DNA from: Aurelia coerulea
Lineage: Eukaryota; Cnidaria; Scyphozoa; Semaeostomeae; Ulmaridae
Direction of reading: 5' to 3'
Assembly (NCBI GenBank): GCA_039566865.1
Contig: CM076953.1
Span: 2,914,001-2,978,000, forward strand
Length of the DNA stretch: 64,000 nt
In this document: positions 1 through 12,993 of the stretch, in pieces
Layout of the letters: each line of letters opens with the position of its first letter
Numbering within the stretch: the first letter of the stretch is position 1
The notes under the pieces: generated by a model
Database searches by the model: none
What the model saw: only the letters and a program-made list of their open reading frames with translations
Told to the model about the DNA's origin: nothing
Translations under genes and position numbers: made by a program

Positions 1-63
1 GTGGGCACGTTTTTCTGGCTCACCCGGTATGATCAAACGATTAAATGGCAATGAAATGCTTAC

Positions 64-3000
64 CTTGGGTGAACAGGACCACAAATAATTTCTAAACAAT
101 TTCCTGAAACTGATCCTGCACTGTAAGGATTCTCGTTAGATTCACCTCGCTTTGCTGCCCAAGTCCCTTTGATCTGGAAAACAAACAAACATTTTCAAAC
201 TAAATCAACAACTTATCGTCGAAATTTTGTGCAAACGGTCTCCGTAAATTTTTTAAAAGTTGGGAATTCGATCATCAAAACTGCATTGCACAACAGGAAG
301 GCGTCGAAGTGTGTTGCTAGCTTTACATCATACTCTATGCACAGTATTTAAAACGTCACATGGCAACCAAGGTTTAAAGATGAATTAATTTCCCACTGTG
401 TTTCCAATTCAGTTCACTGTTAGTCTTACAATAAAAAAATTACAAAACACAAACGCCTGTTAAAAAGCCACCTGTTAAAATAATTGTATTCTAGTTTTTA
501 AAGTGAGCCATCCTAAAACAGCTGAGGATCAAGACATGAACCTTGTGGCATACCAACTAAGAAGTCCTGCATGGCAGGACGAAATATTGGCAAAAAATAA
601 ATTCATCATATTTGATGTTGTTTTTTGTCGCATTGCGGTGTTTTTGCCTTTAAACTTATTCATTTTTTCGTCATCGCAAGCATGACATCCGACAATCGAC
701 GCTGGTATCGTGGCCTTTACTTTTTCAAATTATTTTATACCAACTAAGGATTGGAATCTTTGCAAGCATCCTGATTAATTAATTTTTTTTGAAATAAATA
801 AATTAATTACTTTCTGATTAATTAATTTGAAATAATTTCTTGTGAGAAGAAGAAAATTAAATCAAAAATGATACTTACGTCTTCATTAGTCGTTAAATTC
901 GAAGTGACTAAATATGTATGGAACCCTGCCAATCCAATGACAGACCAAACTGAGAAAAAACACACAACAGCCACCAGGGCAGTGGAGAAAGTCAAGGAAT
1001 TTTTTACAAAAATACGATTCATATTTAATATGCCTGAAGAGTGTTAGACACTAAGGGGCGAGGGAGTGCAGTCGATTAAAACAACAGCTTTGCCCCCTAA
1101 TAAGTGGCCAATTGTCCGCCACTGTACCTGAAGTCTTGCCTACATTAGCTGTAAGGCGGGATTTGCGAGATTTGGAACCTAAGCTGACATAATTTAGATC
1201 GAATTAGAAAGTTTGCTTCGATCTAAATGATCAGTAAAAAAATGCCCGGCGTTTGAAAGGCTACAGCCGCCTAAATATATAAGCAATGATATTTTGCAAT
1301 GTTTGAATGAATAGCCAACATGTTCAATTATTCTTAGAATTTTTCCTGGCTGAAATCGGCCACTCCGTTCAGATTTTAAGAAGGATTTTCTCGAGAAATT
1401 CCCTTCGAGAAACCTTTAAAACGTGCTGAAAATCACGAGGAGCTTTCCCAGGTTTGACGTTACAGCAATGAATTGAACACACTTTGGCACGTGCTATCCC
1501 CTTGGGAGGATGAACAAGTCTTGCCCCTGGTATGAAGAACCTATTCAGGGGGGTTCCATTCTCCTAAGAAGACAAAATACATGAATACACGTAAGTGTCA
1601 TTATTGTTAGGAAGGAAATAAAGGAAATGTTGCTCGCCGTTTTCATTTGTTTTTGCAGGTTTTCGAAAGGCGCTCTTTGCAGAAAATCTCCCATATCCAC
1701 TGGAAAGAAAGGCAAATTGAAGCCAGATAAATTACTGAACCCAACTAAACATATCGGCAATGAAACAAGACAGTTTTCAATATTATTGATTTGATAATCA
1801 GGGAGCAGTATTTTTCAAATGTTGAGAGTTTTCATTGCCTCACCCGGTAAAAGTGATGACTCACTAAAACGAGTTTAGAAAACTTGCTACCCCAATTCTG
1901 AAAATTGTTAATCTAGTCTGAACCAATCTTTAAAAAAGATATAACCAATTTTCTGAAACACATCCCACTGAGGTGAGGAAAGCGCGATCCGATCTAAGGT
2001 CGAAAGTCCTGAGTACACTTAATAAGCAAACTGAATGAGTAAAATCAAAGAGTAAATTCCGTAAAATAGCTCAGAGATTCTGACAGGAATTGATCAAGCA
2101 CTTTTCAAATTGGAATGAAAACTTTCTCGTTTGATAGTATCCTTTCTTTCTTCACATCGGCAAACAGTACGCGTTTAAGCTCACTAACTGAATAGATCTG
2201 GCAAGAAGATACTTCAAATGATCATCTACAAAACACATGATAACGTAGAAAGAAGCCTCTCCAGATGTATTTTCATACTCCTTGCTTAGGGTATTTAGCA
2301 AGGTAAAATTCACGATGAACAGATGCTAAGAACACTAAATTAATCCAACAATTTCATACTCCCATTGAGGATCAAGTAAATAAACTTGCAAATTTTTCAG
2401 AAAAGGATATCTTGCTGGTGTGCCCTGCAGTGCATCAAGAAATGAACTTGACTTCTTACTTACTAAAATAAAAAGGAGCAGCTGTTCTGACAATGATTCA
2501 CAGTAATACAACAATATTGTTAATATTTAGCGGCTTTTTTAGCTATGTTTAATCCCTTAAAACATCAACAAACACTGTGATGTTGGATAAAAACTCCATT
2601 GAAGCTATAGTAGCATAACATCAAAATATAAGTGTTTCATAAGGAAGAAAACTCTGCATGTATAGCTCTAACTTCTATAAATCTGATTGTGTAGTGGAAA
2701 GGCGACCTTATTCCAGGAGTGTCACAAGCCTTAGCAGGTGGGGTGGGGGTGAACACAGTAAGGAAGTATGTCTTGAAAGGCCTTTGAAGACCATTTTTGC
2801 TTTTCACACATATCCTTCAGAAAACTGGGGTGGACATGTCCTCCTAGTCCACACCCTGGCAACACCCTTGCCTTGCTCAAAGGTTGAAACATATCAAAAA
2901 ATTGAGCTTGTTGAAAGTTCCAAGCAGAATCACTCTTCAAAACAAATGATACGCCGCTGCGTTATTTCTTTGATGATGATAAATCATGAGCCTCCCTGAT

Positions 3001-6000
3001 AACTATATAACATAAATAAATATTTCTCATAAAGGCTTCCCTTTCGGCTCTCTTCCCCTTTCATCTAGCTGTGTTTCGACATTTTGTATTAGGTAGGTCC
3101 CTTTGTTAGGTTGTTGTTACTATGTTACCCCATTGAAATTTAGGTTTATAGGCAGGCCCCAAAATATTGTAAGGTTAGTTCTGATAAAGCGAAAGCGAAA
3201 CGTAAATGAAAGTTCTGTATTTTTGAGAAATCTTTATTTCCTGGATGAAAAGAGACGTTAAACTTGAACCAATTCTAACTATCAGTTGGAAGGATGAATC
3301 ACGCTTCTTAACATTGATTACATAAAATCAAATGTGCTCTCAGAACTCTATCTAGACATTATCTTACAAGAATTAGAATCTTAATCCTCACAACCTTGAG
3401 GGATTGGCATGGTTCAAATTTTTTTTAACGAGAGGCATCTTGAAGTTTTAAAAAATGGCAAAATGTATGTTAAATCTTTCATATAAACAGCCTTGGCCAG
3501 GCCTTTTCGTTTGACGCGTGCGATCGCACACGCACACGTGGACACACAGGCAAATTGAGTCACGAGTGCTTTTTATCGCACGCGCAGAGTGTTATTTTGC
3601 TTAAGTAAAGTGGTACTTTGATGCTTGACACATCCAATGTCAAAGCATGGTGCTTCAATAAACCATGATTACTGACAAATCTTATAACACCTTCGACAAA
3701 GTCCAAGTGGCAATACCCACAATATGAAATAATTGCGACACTTGGTGCTCATAGAGCAAAGGTAATTGTTGTTACCGATACCGATGTTCATGAAGAAAAT
3801 GAACCAAGCAGACAACAGATTTGTCCTGTTGACATTGATAGTTCGGAAGAATCAGACAACACTGACGAGTCTGAGTTTACTGAGGAAGAAACTGCTTAGT
3901 ATAGTCCTGTAAACACTTCATTGACACATAAACATATGAACAATGATATTCATTTTATCGATAGTGTGATTATCTTTATCAGTAAAGGGAGACTTGAAGA
4001 CCTATTTTTGTGTCACTTTTTAAATACCGTCTTGAATAACTACATGTGCGAATCGCACGTGCAAATGAATTTGCCTGTGTGTTTTGCTGCACGCGTGTTG
4101 TTTTATTCCCGAAAAGGACTGCTTGGCTATGGTAGCCTTGTGCAAAATAACGTAATGTACAGTTCAATAAAATAGACCTTTTTACTTTATAGATTTTGAG
4201 GTTTGTAACAACCTGTTCCGTCTTTACTTGAACTTTACATAATCACAATCATAATCATAATCATGATTTGCCAGAAAGAAGTGCTCATTTGAATCTCGTG
4301 TTCTACTTGGCAAGAGGTCAGCAGACCTTCTATCTATCTACAGATTCAGAATTGAACAATATTCTCATACATTTTGCAGAATTTTCAAACAAAAAACATG
4401 CACCAAAATGAAAGGAGCTCCAGCACCACTCAATTGAATCTCTTGTATAACAATATATAATAAATATTGCTCGATCTAGACTTTTTGTATAACAGCAAAA
4501 GGCCATTTAAATGGGAAAAAGCAAATAGCAATGAAGAATGAAAAGCTATACTTACAGAAAACAAGGTGTGCAATGACACATGCAAATATATACACACATA
4601 ACAGTGACAATGACACCAGAAATAAGTAGAAATATCGATAATTTCTCTTTCCAACACAATTACCAACCTAGAAAGGAATCACATCAAATTCAGAGAAGGA
4701 GCATGAGATCCAAAGAGGCAAATTTTTCATCTCATTTCTCTTCAGGTTTAGAGAATATTCTTTTACATACACACAGAGAAAAAATTACTAAGTTAATGTT
4801 TGATTTACCAGTTAGCTATACAGTATCTTAAAACCATGAACTGAAGAAAGACTGCAATAGTTTCACGCTGACTGGTCAATGAAAGATCTTTTAAGCTGGC
4901 TCCTATGAACGTACTCACTTCTTACTTTCAGTAATTCACTTTAAATGGGCTGGAAGGATATGTAGCTCATTAAAGCTGATCAGCACAGTGAGTTGAGAGG
5001 TCAGGCCTCAGAGAGGTCACCCATCTGGAGTTTAACCTCACAGGACCAAGCATAACTTTAGTCCTCTGACAGAAATTATAAGTCGCTTGGCCACTGACCC
5101 CACTAAACTCATGCTCAAACTAGCCAAGCAATATCTCAAAAGTTTGGGAAACTAAAAACTAAATGGCTTTTTATAAAGTTGATACTATAGTTAGATGTGA
5201 TATAGATGTGATACAGCTCCATTGGTGCAAATGTTGTAAATGGTCCTCCTTCTTACCAGCAAACCTCACCAAAGCCCAGAGAAGCGATTACAGGTAAGAA
5301 AAGGAATGCGTGCAGTAATTATCAAATGATTAAAAAAATTCTTACCCATGGACAGTGATGGTCAAATCTCTCTGAAAAGAAAGTGAATATTCTGGTTAGC
5401 AAAAGCTTCATATATGATATATTATATATTAGCAAAAGCTTATTCTTCCTCTGCCTCATGTAAACTTTCTCATCTTAATTCGAAATATCACCCAAAGAAT
5501 GCCACTAGCCCATTGTCCTAATTTCTCTCAACAGCACCCTCCATCAAATAATTTAAGCCTCATTTTCACTATGTAGAAAATTTCCCAGTGAAATTTCCCA
5601 GATATCTGATTATACTGCAGAGAATGACTATGGTTGCAAACATTGAAAATACTCTGTGCCAGTAATTTTCAAGCTTGCTGATAGACTTAAAACCCAATGG
5701 CTAACTATGATCCTTTGTGACTCAAAAGTTGAACATTGCATGATATGAAAGTCGTTTCTGGCTTAAGTTCTCACTGTCTTGCTTTTCATTCGGCACACAA
5801 AGGATCATGGTTGACAATAGGCCTTTAATAAATTGCATTGTCGCTTGCGGACTTTGGATCCCTTGGGAATTCTAAGCACCAAAATGGCATCGTCTCTTGT
5901 GGTCTTTAGGGATTCTGAGCACTGAATTGATCTTTTTTATAAAAATTACAGTTTGGTGGAAAGCGCATTTTGATAATGAAAGTGGAGAATGAGGCAAGCG

Positions 6001-9000
6001 ACGACAATCATCTTAATCTTCATTTTATTGAGGTTCCATATATTTACAACAACATGGAATGTCAATGAAATGAAGATTAAAGCAATTACAGTGTGGTAAA
6101 TATAAAGTTATAGCATGTTTTCAATTAAGTTGCTGAAGACTAACTCAAAAATATGGTCAAATAGACCTTTTAGCTATCCTTGCAAAGAGTCTGGATCGAG
6201 TGGTATTTTTATACATTTTTATACAAAGTGTTTGATTGAGTGGTGTTATAGCTTCTTTCATTATTGTACACACTCAAAAATTTTACGAAATGTATCAGAA
6301 TATCGTTTAATTCAGATTTGTGTTTAGAATAGCAAAAAGGTCTATTATGAAACTACTTATCACAGACTTACCAACACAATTATCGCACATACTACAATGT
6401 GACGCTCTTGGCGGTCTGAAGATTTTGCAAGTAAAACAGTACTTCAATTTGACAGGTTGCCCTTTAACTTCTGTCTCTATAGTTCTTGGTGGAGGTCTGT
6501 ATACTCCAGGCTCTTGTACTGGGCTTTCTATAAAATATTCAAAGTATAAAATATCAATAACAAGGTTCTTTGAAATTTGCTCCAATTTACCCATATTTTC
6601 TGTCCCTGTTACCTTAATTTAATTCATTAGTTTAGTTTTAAGTTCTGCCTGTTTATTGCAAACATATATAATTCTTTTATATAGTGTTTTGATGATGATT
6701 ATGATAATGATGATGAGTACCTTCATATCCTTGAGAAAATCATTTTCATTTAAATGCATGAGATTCAGCTATTCCTTGCAATATAAAAATACTTGATGGC
6801 AAAATAAACAATCATAAACAATGTACAAACCGCTGATCTTTTATAGGGCTAGGTCAAACAAAAAAGCACCCTCTTTGAAAAAATGTGGCTCCCTGAGTAT
6901 CAAAGCAATAACATTGAAATTGGTCTTGTGTCATAGACAATATGTTCTTTGGAAATTTACCCTGCTTCAATCAGTCATTCCTCCCCTTGGCAAAGGGAGA
7001 TTTTCCGTAGAAGCATCCTTCTGCCAAAATGAGTGAATATAACAACCAAAATTTTGAAGGCTTTCCTTCCTAAGAATTATGACATTCACTAGCATCAGCA
7101 CATATTATCCTGCTGGGAGAATGGATTCCCCTTGACTAGTTTTCTTATACTAATATACGCGTTCCTCCTCCCAAGAGAAAAATGCATGCTAAAGCACAGT
7201 TAAGTGATTGCTGCAAGCAGGACCGTCGAGAGGGGGGGTTAGCCAGGGTAGTTACCAGGGGGCCCGGGGCGTTTGGGGGCCCGGAAAAAATAGGGTATGT
7301 ATTTTTTCTTTGTTGTAGTTTTCTTTCCAGAACATTTTCAGGCCCGCAGGCCCACTGACATTCCAAATGAAATCTAAAAGCAGCGTTTTACCAGTGCATA
7401 GCCCAAGGATAAAAGGGTGTGGTTCAAAAAATTTTCGGCGCCTTCGGCGCCAGGGGCCCTCTTTCTTTCCTAACCCTGGGGCCCGGCCCCTCTCTCGACG
7501 GCCCTGGCTGCAAGGTAGAAATCATGGGAGAATAGACCTTTTAGCTATTCTGAAAAGAATCAGAATCGAACAACATTTTGCTACATTTTGTAGAATTTTC
7601 GAATGTGCACAATAGTGATAGAAGCTCTAACGCCACTCGATCGAACGTCGTGTATAAAAATGTATAAAAATAATGCTCGATCCAGGCTCTTTTGTAGAAT
7701 AGCTAAAAGGTCTATTGGGTAAAGATTTTGGGTCACTTTGAAGGTTCTTCAAGGGTGTTTTCTTGGAAAAATCTCTCACATTCATGGATGAAAGTGAATG
7801 ATTTTAGCCAGGAAAAATTCCTGATATTAATTTAACAACCTGTACATTTTTTACTCATTTGATAGTCCCTAAGAAATGAATGGAATTTACCTAGTTGCTT
7901 TTCAATATAAGTAGCCTCTTCAATTGATGCTCTGGGAATTATTCCTGGATCCATGAAGGCTGTCTTGAGAAGCGTTGCCATGACAAACAAGAAAAGCCAA
8001 GCTGCTATGATGGGAATAGCGGGGGACAACTCTTGGTACAGAAATGGGCAACTGAAAAAATAAAAGAAGTTAATATATTAGCATTAAAATTGCTGAAACT
8101 AGGGTTTGTAATTTTTGAGAAATTTTCCTAATTCTATTGTCATTTTCACAGAGAAAATATAATTCATAAACTGATGAAAACAAAACATAGCACCCACAGA
8201 AACAAGGACAGATTTTTTAAGACAATAGCATGAGCAGCGTTTGATTGACACCTCAATTCAAAGCGATTAGTGATCGCAGACAAAGGAAATTCTCTCAATC
8301 AAAACAAGCAAAGCCGCAAAAATTTCTCTGAGACCCAGGTAGCTACAGTAGTTTGCTCCTTGTGCATTCCAGAATTGTTTTCAAGGGCAAGCATGAGCAT
8401 ACTGTAGATTGAAAGAAGAAGAATATACAGTATCTACACATCTGCCTCTAGCATTTAATTTGTTTGGTTCAGAAGCTGATTGGGAGGCAACTCAATTCTC
8501 TTATTTTTTTGGGTGTGATTAAAATACTTACTGCTCAGCTTCTGAATCAAAGAAATAAAATGCCCGTGGTAGATGTGCAGATATATCCTTCTTCTTTCGA
8601 CACATGCTCATGTTTGCTCTTAAAAGCAATTTCTGGAATGCACAACAAGCGTGATAGCTACCTGGGTTTCAGAGAAAATTTTTTGTGGCTTTGTTTGTTT
8701 TGAATTACTGGTTGCGAAAATTTCCTTTGTCTGCGATCGCTAATCGCTTTGAATTCAGGTGTCAACAAAAACAACTCATGCTATTGTGTTACAAAATCTG
8801 TCCTTGTTACCGACAGAAGGGTACATGCAGATTCATGTCTGGTGCTTTTTTCATGCACACAATACAGGCCTTGCACATATTAACATCACAAGAATTCTTT
8901 AAACTTGGAATACTTGATGAAAGACTGTACATTTCCTTGAACAAGAATTCTCAAGAAATCAAAATACTCTCAAAGAACTCTTAGGCAGGAAGCCCATGCT

Positions 9001-12000
9001 AGTGCGCACAAGCCCAGTACTGTACACTTGAAAACATGACCTGAAAATTGTCTCCACTATTTAATAAACCAACTTGCAAAAGTATTCCTTGCTGGGAAAA
9101 ACAACATTGATCTTATTTGTCTATCTTGAAGTGTTGCAGTGAGATAAATCCATATATTTATGAATGCTATATTTATACAGTAAATCTGATCTATTGTTAT
9201 GAAAACTACTACTGTAAATAAGTACATTTTGATATATTGCTTACTTTAGGTTAGGTTATGTTTAGGTTACTTTCTTTAATTTTTACTGGACACATATTGA
9301 AAACAGCTTTTTGTAAGTTGAAGTGTTTAGCCAGTTTCAATATTCACAGTCATTATTATCATTAGTATTATTATTAATATGTAATATTCATATCTATTTT
9401 TATATTTCAATTTATTGAGGAGGGTGACACTTTAGCATAGTGACTGGTTTTCAAGGGGCCTCATCATAGTTTTTGCTGGTTTTTCCTTCTTCCAAGTAAC
9501 AAAGCCCATTGAAAATTCCCATTGAAATTGTTGTTGTCTTCTGTTGATGGGATATTAATATTCAATGTGAAGGCAGAGTTGGCTGTGCTCAAACGATGGG
9601 TGTGGTCAAGAAAATGTTTTATTTCTTTGGAGCGCAGATGCTCCTGGGAAAATATTCTGTGTTTTGTTCAATATATGCTCATGCACATAAAGAAACGGAA
9701 TTAACCCACCAAATGTATGTTTTTTTGCAATTTGCTGTTTTGACTGCCCTGCTTCTTTAACCCCCTGCACATAGTAGTGTTTCGCAGTGCACTGTTAGTG
9801 TTTCGCAGTAAAAAATACACACTACACAAAAAACCCATACAGTGAGTGAATTCTATGTTTCTTTTTGTGCATGAATATATCTGCTGACTGCACAACATGG
9901 TTTACATCAAGAAGGAAATGAATCAAAATCTCTTTCACTGCAAAACAAACAGTGCAAATAATTATTGGATATGTTTGGTTTTTAAACTTTGAACATAATA
10001 TTTATGGGTGATATAATAAAATATTTCAATGGAAAGAAAGGATTTCCTGTTGCCTAGGGTGGCTAGTCATGGATAGTTCTTTCCTGGAAACAGTATTACA
10101 GTATGTAGACATTAGACAATGTGCCTGAATTCCTACACTTTCTCAACTTCTTTGCAGCCTCTTGAGGCATGCATCTTTGGATGGTCAGCAGCGATGGCTA
10201 GCGGCAAATGGTAGCCACTCTTTTAGCTCCTTTACTGAAAAGAATTAATTTCTCGAAAGAATTTGCATTTCAGTCTAGAAATCATTACTTTGACAAAGAT
10301 CTTTTGGCAAGTTCCTAATTTCCAGATCTACTACCAATCTTACCAATTGAGGTTTAAATTTTGAATCAATTGATTCAAAGAGCTCTTGACAAACATTGAT
10401 CAAGGAAAATATGTAGACTGTTGATTCTACTTGCAGGTGTCTGTTTACAATATTGAGACATCTGTTTTCATGGGAATAAAAATCTAATTTTTCATTGTTC
10501 TAATGAACCAGCTAAGAGTTTTCACTTCAAACCATTTGTTTACGATTTTGTACAACAATCACCTGATGATAAACAATGCTTTCAGGTACTTTTCTTTTTA
10601 GCTTTTGGAATTTTTTGCCTCTGTACCTAATCCTCTAATCCTTGAAAAAGCCCCACCCTTGAATAAACCTTTGAATAAGCCCCACCAGTGGCATGTTGGG
10701 TCTCACACCACATGGGAGGGGGGGGGGCAAAATGTGAAAATGGTCCCCCCTTGTTACTTAGTTACCATTTAAAATATCCCCGCTTCGAAGTGTATGGATA
10801 GCAAGTGGCATAGCTTTCCTACTGCATATTTTCTGTGGATTTAGATGGCAACAATGCTTGCATCAAATATATGCATCTGTGGTAGAGATACAGTGTACGA
10901 AGATAAAAGTCACATTATCATATGCTGAAGACTTTGGCGGAATATTCATCATAAGCAGCAAAATGGCAAGGTAAAATCAAATAGGAATATGAAAAAGGTC
11001 ATATGCACTGTGAATGCGCTAGGGCTTCAATCTGGGGGGTGAGACCTCCAAGGAAAATTGTTGCGGAAACCCCCTCTACTTTCGCTTGAAACATCACCCA
11101 TCCATTGCCATGTTTGCCATTGCTAAAATATATCTTTCATTAAAAATTTCTGTAACAGTTATTTTGTTAGCATCAACAACAAATTTTTCAGTAAAATCTA
11201 CAGTAACACATGGTCAGAACTGATGAGCTTTTTTCCGTGGAAGCTATATCTGAAGTTATTTGAAAAAGGGTTATATTGCATATTTATATGCCCCTTGTGC
11301 TGCATAACACAAATGTAAGGCTATGGTGACAGCATATTTGCACACAGTTGTAATTCTTTCGATTGACTATGTTGTATGTTCTATGTTCGACTATGTTTTA
11401 TTGACTATTGACTATGTAGACTATATAGATGACTATGTTCATCTATGTATGCTGTAGGGTAGTGGACGTATTTGTATTCTTAGATTTATTTAGATATATT
11501 TGTTGAATTGATGAAACTGATGAAACTGTTGTTGTCTACCACGTATCATGTCGCTGAGCTTGCTCTGATTCCATGTCAGGGTTGGTAACTTGGCATTTTC
11601 AAGCCAAACTTTGGTAATTTTGCTCTTTTCTCTTATGTTTGGCTTCAAAAATTAAGTTTGGCTTCTCGGTTTAATTTTGGCTTTTTTGGAAATTTTGGTT
11701 CAGTTTTTTTCTTATCTTGAAATCAAGTCAAATTGGACTTTTCTAACCTGGTTGGCGCTAAAAGCATAAAGAGCTGCAAGCATAAATTTCAGGACAACAT
11801 CAAAAGAAAAAGAGTTTCTTCCATAGCTATGCGGTAATATGTAAAGACATTGGACCGCACGCAGCAGTGCAAGTGGTCATTGTTTAAAACAACAATAAAA
11901 CAATGGGTTGTAAAACAAAAGATCCATTGTTTTCATACTTTTGGCTTCTTTCTGGCTTTTTCCGACCTCTTATGTCTCGTTCAATTCCTACCCTGACCAT

Positions 12001-12700
12001 CCCCCCCCGGGCAGCCCGGGGGTCAACAAAAATTCCTTGCTCAAATGCCCGGGGGCCGGGGAAAAATTATGGTCAAATGCCCGGGGACTGGAAAAATGCT
12101 ACCAACTGTATAAGGAAAAGCCTGTTCTTGCCAAATGCTACTCAAATCAAAATGTAGGGTCAAATGCCCGGGGGCCGGGAAAATTTTTTTGTGCAAAATG
12201 GTCAGGGCAGGAATTGAACGAGCATGACTTGAAATAGATAGTTGTTTGGTCTTTGACTTTGTTGGAGAGGAAGAAACGCCAACGAAGATGGCCTTTTCAA
12301 TCGCAGATTTCCTAAAATTTCGAGAAATCACGAACCCATTAGACCCGTAATCATTCCTTCCATTTTGATTCCATTTCCAATAATCAGCCTTTGTCATTGT
12401 GCGCCTATTGACACCTGTGAAGCCGCGGCAAATCAGCAGCTTCCATCCGCCGACCTGCCCGTATAAAAAACAAGCAAAAACACCAAATATTCAGTTCGCA
12501 AACATACAAATAACATATCAAATTCTCACTTACTCGAATGCAAAAAATAGTCCATTTGTGATGACGATCAGCATTACTGTAAGCAAGAAAACAAAGTTAT
12601 TTCTCGACATAATAATCCGCCCATCACAGTAAAACTTATTTCGGCCTGGAAAAATCTCCCAATTTCGTTGAGGCATTATCGCTCGATATGACTGTACCAT
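64..12700 (-). CDS. ZDHHC14: ZDHHC9/14/18-type palmitoyltransferase (3' end outside window)
   Basis: Integral membrane protein S-acyltransferase of the Golgi/ER that moves palmitate to cysteines of target proteins. Seven exons are readable, all phase-consistent: 12534-12700, 7891-8051, 6372-6527, 5346-5371, 4556-4667, 879-1033 and 64-173; later exons lie left of the window. The first exon carries ATG at 12700 behind an in-frame stop, then [12 protein letters not shown] and a first membrane segment. The second has the second membrane segment and DPGIIPRA. The third has [25 protein letters not shown] and CDNC. The 26-nt fourth exon has the catalytic RFDHHCPW. Then come [14 protein letters not shown] and a membrane segment, [19 protein letters not shown], the TTxE motif (LTTNED) and the NPYS segment. 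The first intron is 4.5 kb and full of repeats. Which of the three vertebrate paralogues it equals is inference; linkage to TMEM242 favours ZDHHC14. Confidence 0.95.
4322..4505. mobile_element. Degenerate family-C MITE
   Basis: Diverged copy with recognisable internal blocks (CAGAATTGAACAATATT, CACTCAATTGAATCTC, GCTCGATCTAGAC) and worn ends. In an intron of the palmitoyltransferase gene, about 50 bp from the exon at 4556. Confidence 0.5.
6162..6344. mobile_element. Family-C MITE
   Basis: TAGACCTTTTAGCTATCC to AAAAAGGTCTA, 183 bp. Ends about 28 bp short of the exon at 6372 in the palmitoyltransferase gene. Confidence 0.8.
7218..7506. mobile_element. hAT-type MITE
   Basis: Termini CAGGACCGTCGAGAG and CTCTCGACGGCCCTG, flanked by the exact 8-bp duplication GCTGCAAG (7210-7217 and 7507-7514). 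GC-rich interior, unlike the surrounding DNA. In an intron of the palmitoyltransferase gene. Confidence 0.85.
7533..7714. mobile_element. Family-C MITE
   Basis: TAGACCTTTTAGCTATTC to GAATAGCTAAAAGGTCTA, 182 bp. Lies 27 bp after the hAT MITE at 7218-7506. Confidence 0.85.
8201..8808. mobile_element. Family-E foldback element
   Basis: Inverted repeat running from AACAAGGACAG to CTGTCCTTGTT. Arms share blocks such as TCAAAGCGATTAG and GACAAAGGAAATT and their complements. Same family as 49512-49992. Noncoding. In the first intron of the palmitoyltransferase gene. Confidence 0.75.
8809..11976. other. Intron sequence, no gene seen
   Basis: Part of the 4.5-kb first intron of the palmitoyltransferase gene. 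AT-rich, with short imperfect repeats: TAGTGTTTCGCAGT twice at about 9776-9808 and GACTAT units at about 11394-11443. No exon or transposon end recognised. Confidence 0.4.
11977..12222. mobile_element. MITE with internal GGTCAAATGCCCGGGG repeats
   Basis: Starts CTCGTTCAATTCCTACCCTG and ends CAGGGCAGGAATTGAACGAG, an inverted pair of about 25 bp. Inside, the unit TCAAATGCCCGGGG occurs three times, besides a related GC-rich run at the left. Class not assigned. Confidence 0.65.
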
Positions 12701-12993
12701 TCGGCGCAAAGTCTTCTACTTGTAGTCTTGGATTATGATACCATTGCAGAGTATATATCTTTGGGTATAGACGCATATAACAGCTCCAAATTGATGTTGT
12801 TTATGAATGACTCTGCAACCTTCTCGCCATGTTTTCCTCCTCACGATTTTGGATCAAAGGGAATCCGCAAATCGTAAATTTTTGGCCAGCAGCTTTTAAT
12901 CACTAATAAGCATGCGCATATATCAACCTATTACGAGGCACCTACCAAACAGAGGCTGAACACACGATACCATGGCAACAGCTTGGTTTCAAA
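12701..12993. promoter_or_regulatory. Bidirectional promoter between ZDHHC14 and ENO4
   Basis: Only 293 bp separate the two divergent start codons, so both promoters and both 5' UTRs must sit here unless upstream noncoding exons exist. A TATA-like run (gagtatatatc) lies near 12750. The ENO4 start sits in AAAATGGCGGAC, resembling the YY1-type AAGATGGCGGC element common at animal starts. An X-box-like palindrome lies 15 bp before the ENO4 ATG. Promoter function is inferred from gene layout. Confidence 0.6.
12966..12979. promoter_or_regulatory. X-box-like RFX binding site
   Basis: GATACCATGGCAAC matches 13 of 14 positions of the RFX X-box consensus GTTRCCATRGYAAC, and is palindromic in its core. 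It ends 14 bp before the ENO4 ATG. RFX factors drive ciliary and sperm-tail genes in animals, which fits ENO4. Binding is inferred, not shown. Confidence 0.55.

Noticed and set aside
12041..12397. 118-aa minus-strand ORF in the palmitoyltransferase intron
   Set aside because: Mostly a translation of a MITE with CCCGGG repeats; the true exon nearby (12534-12700) uses another frame.
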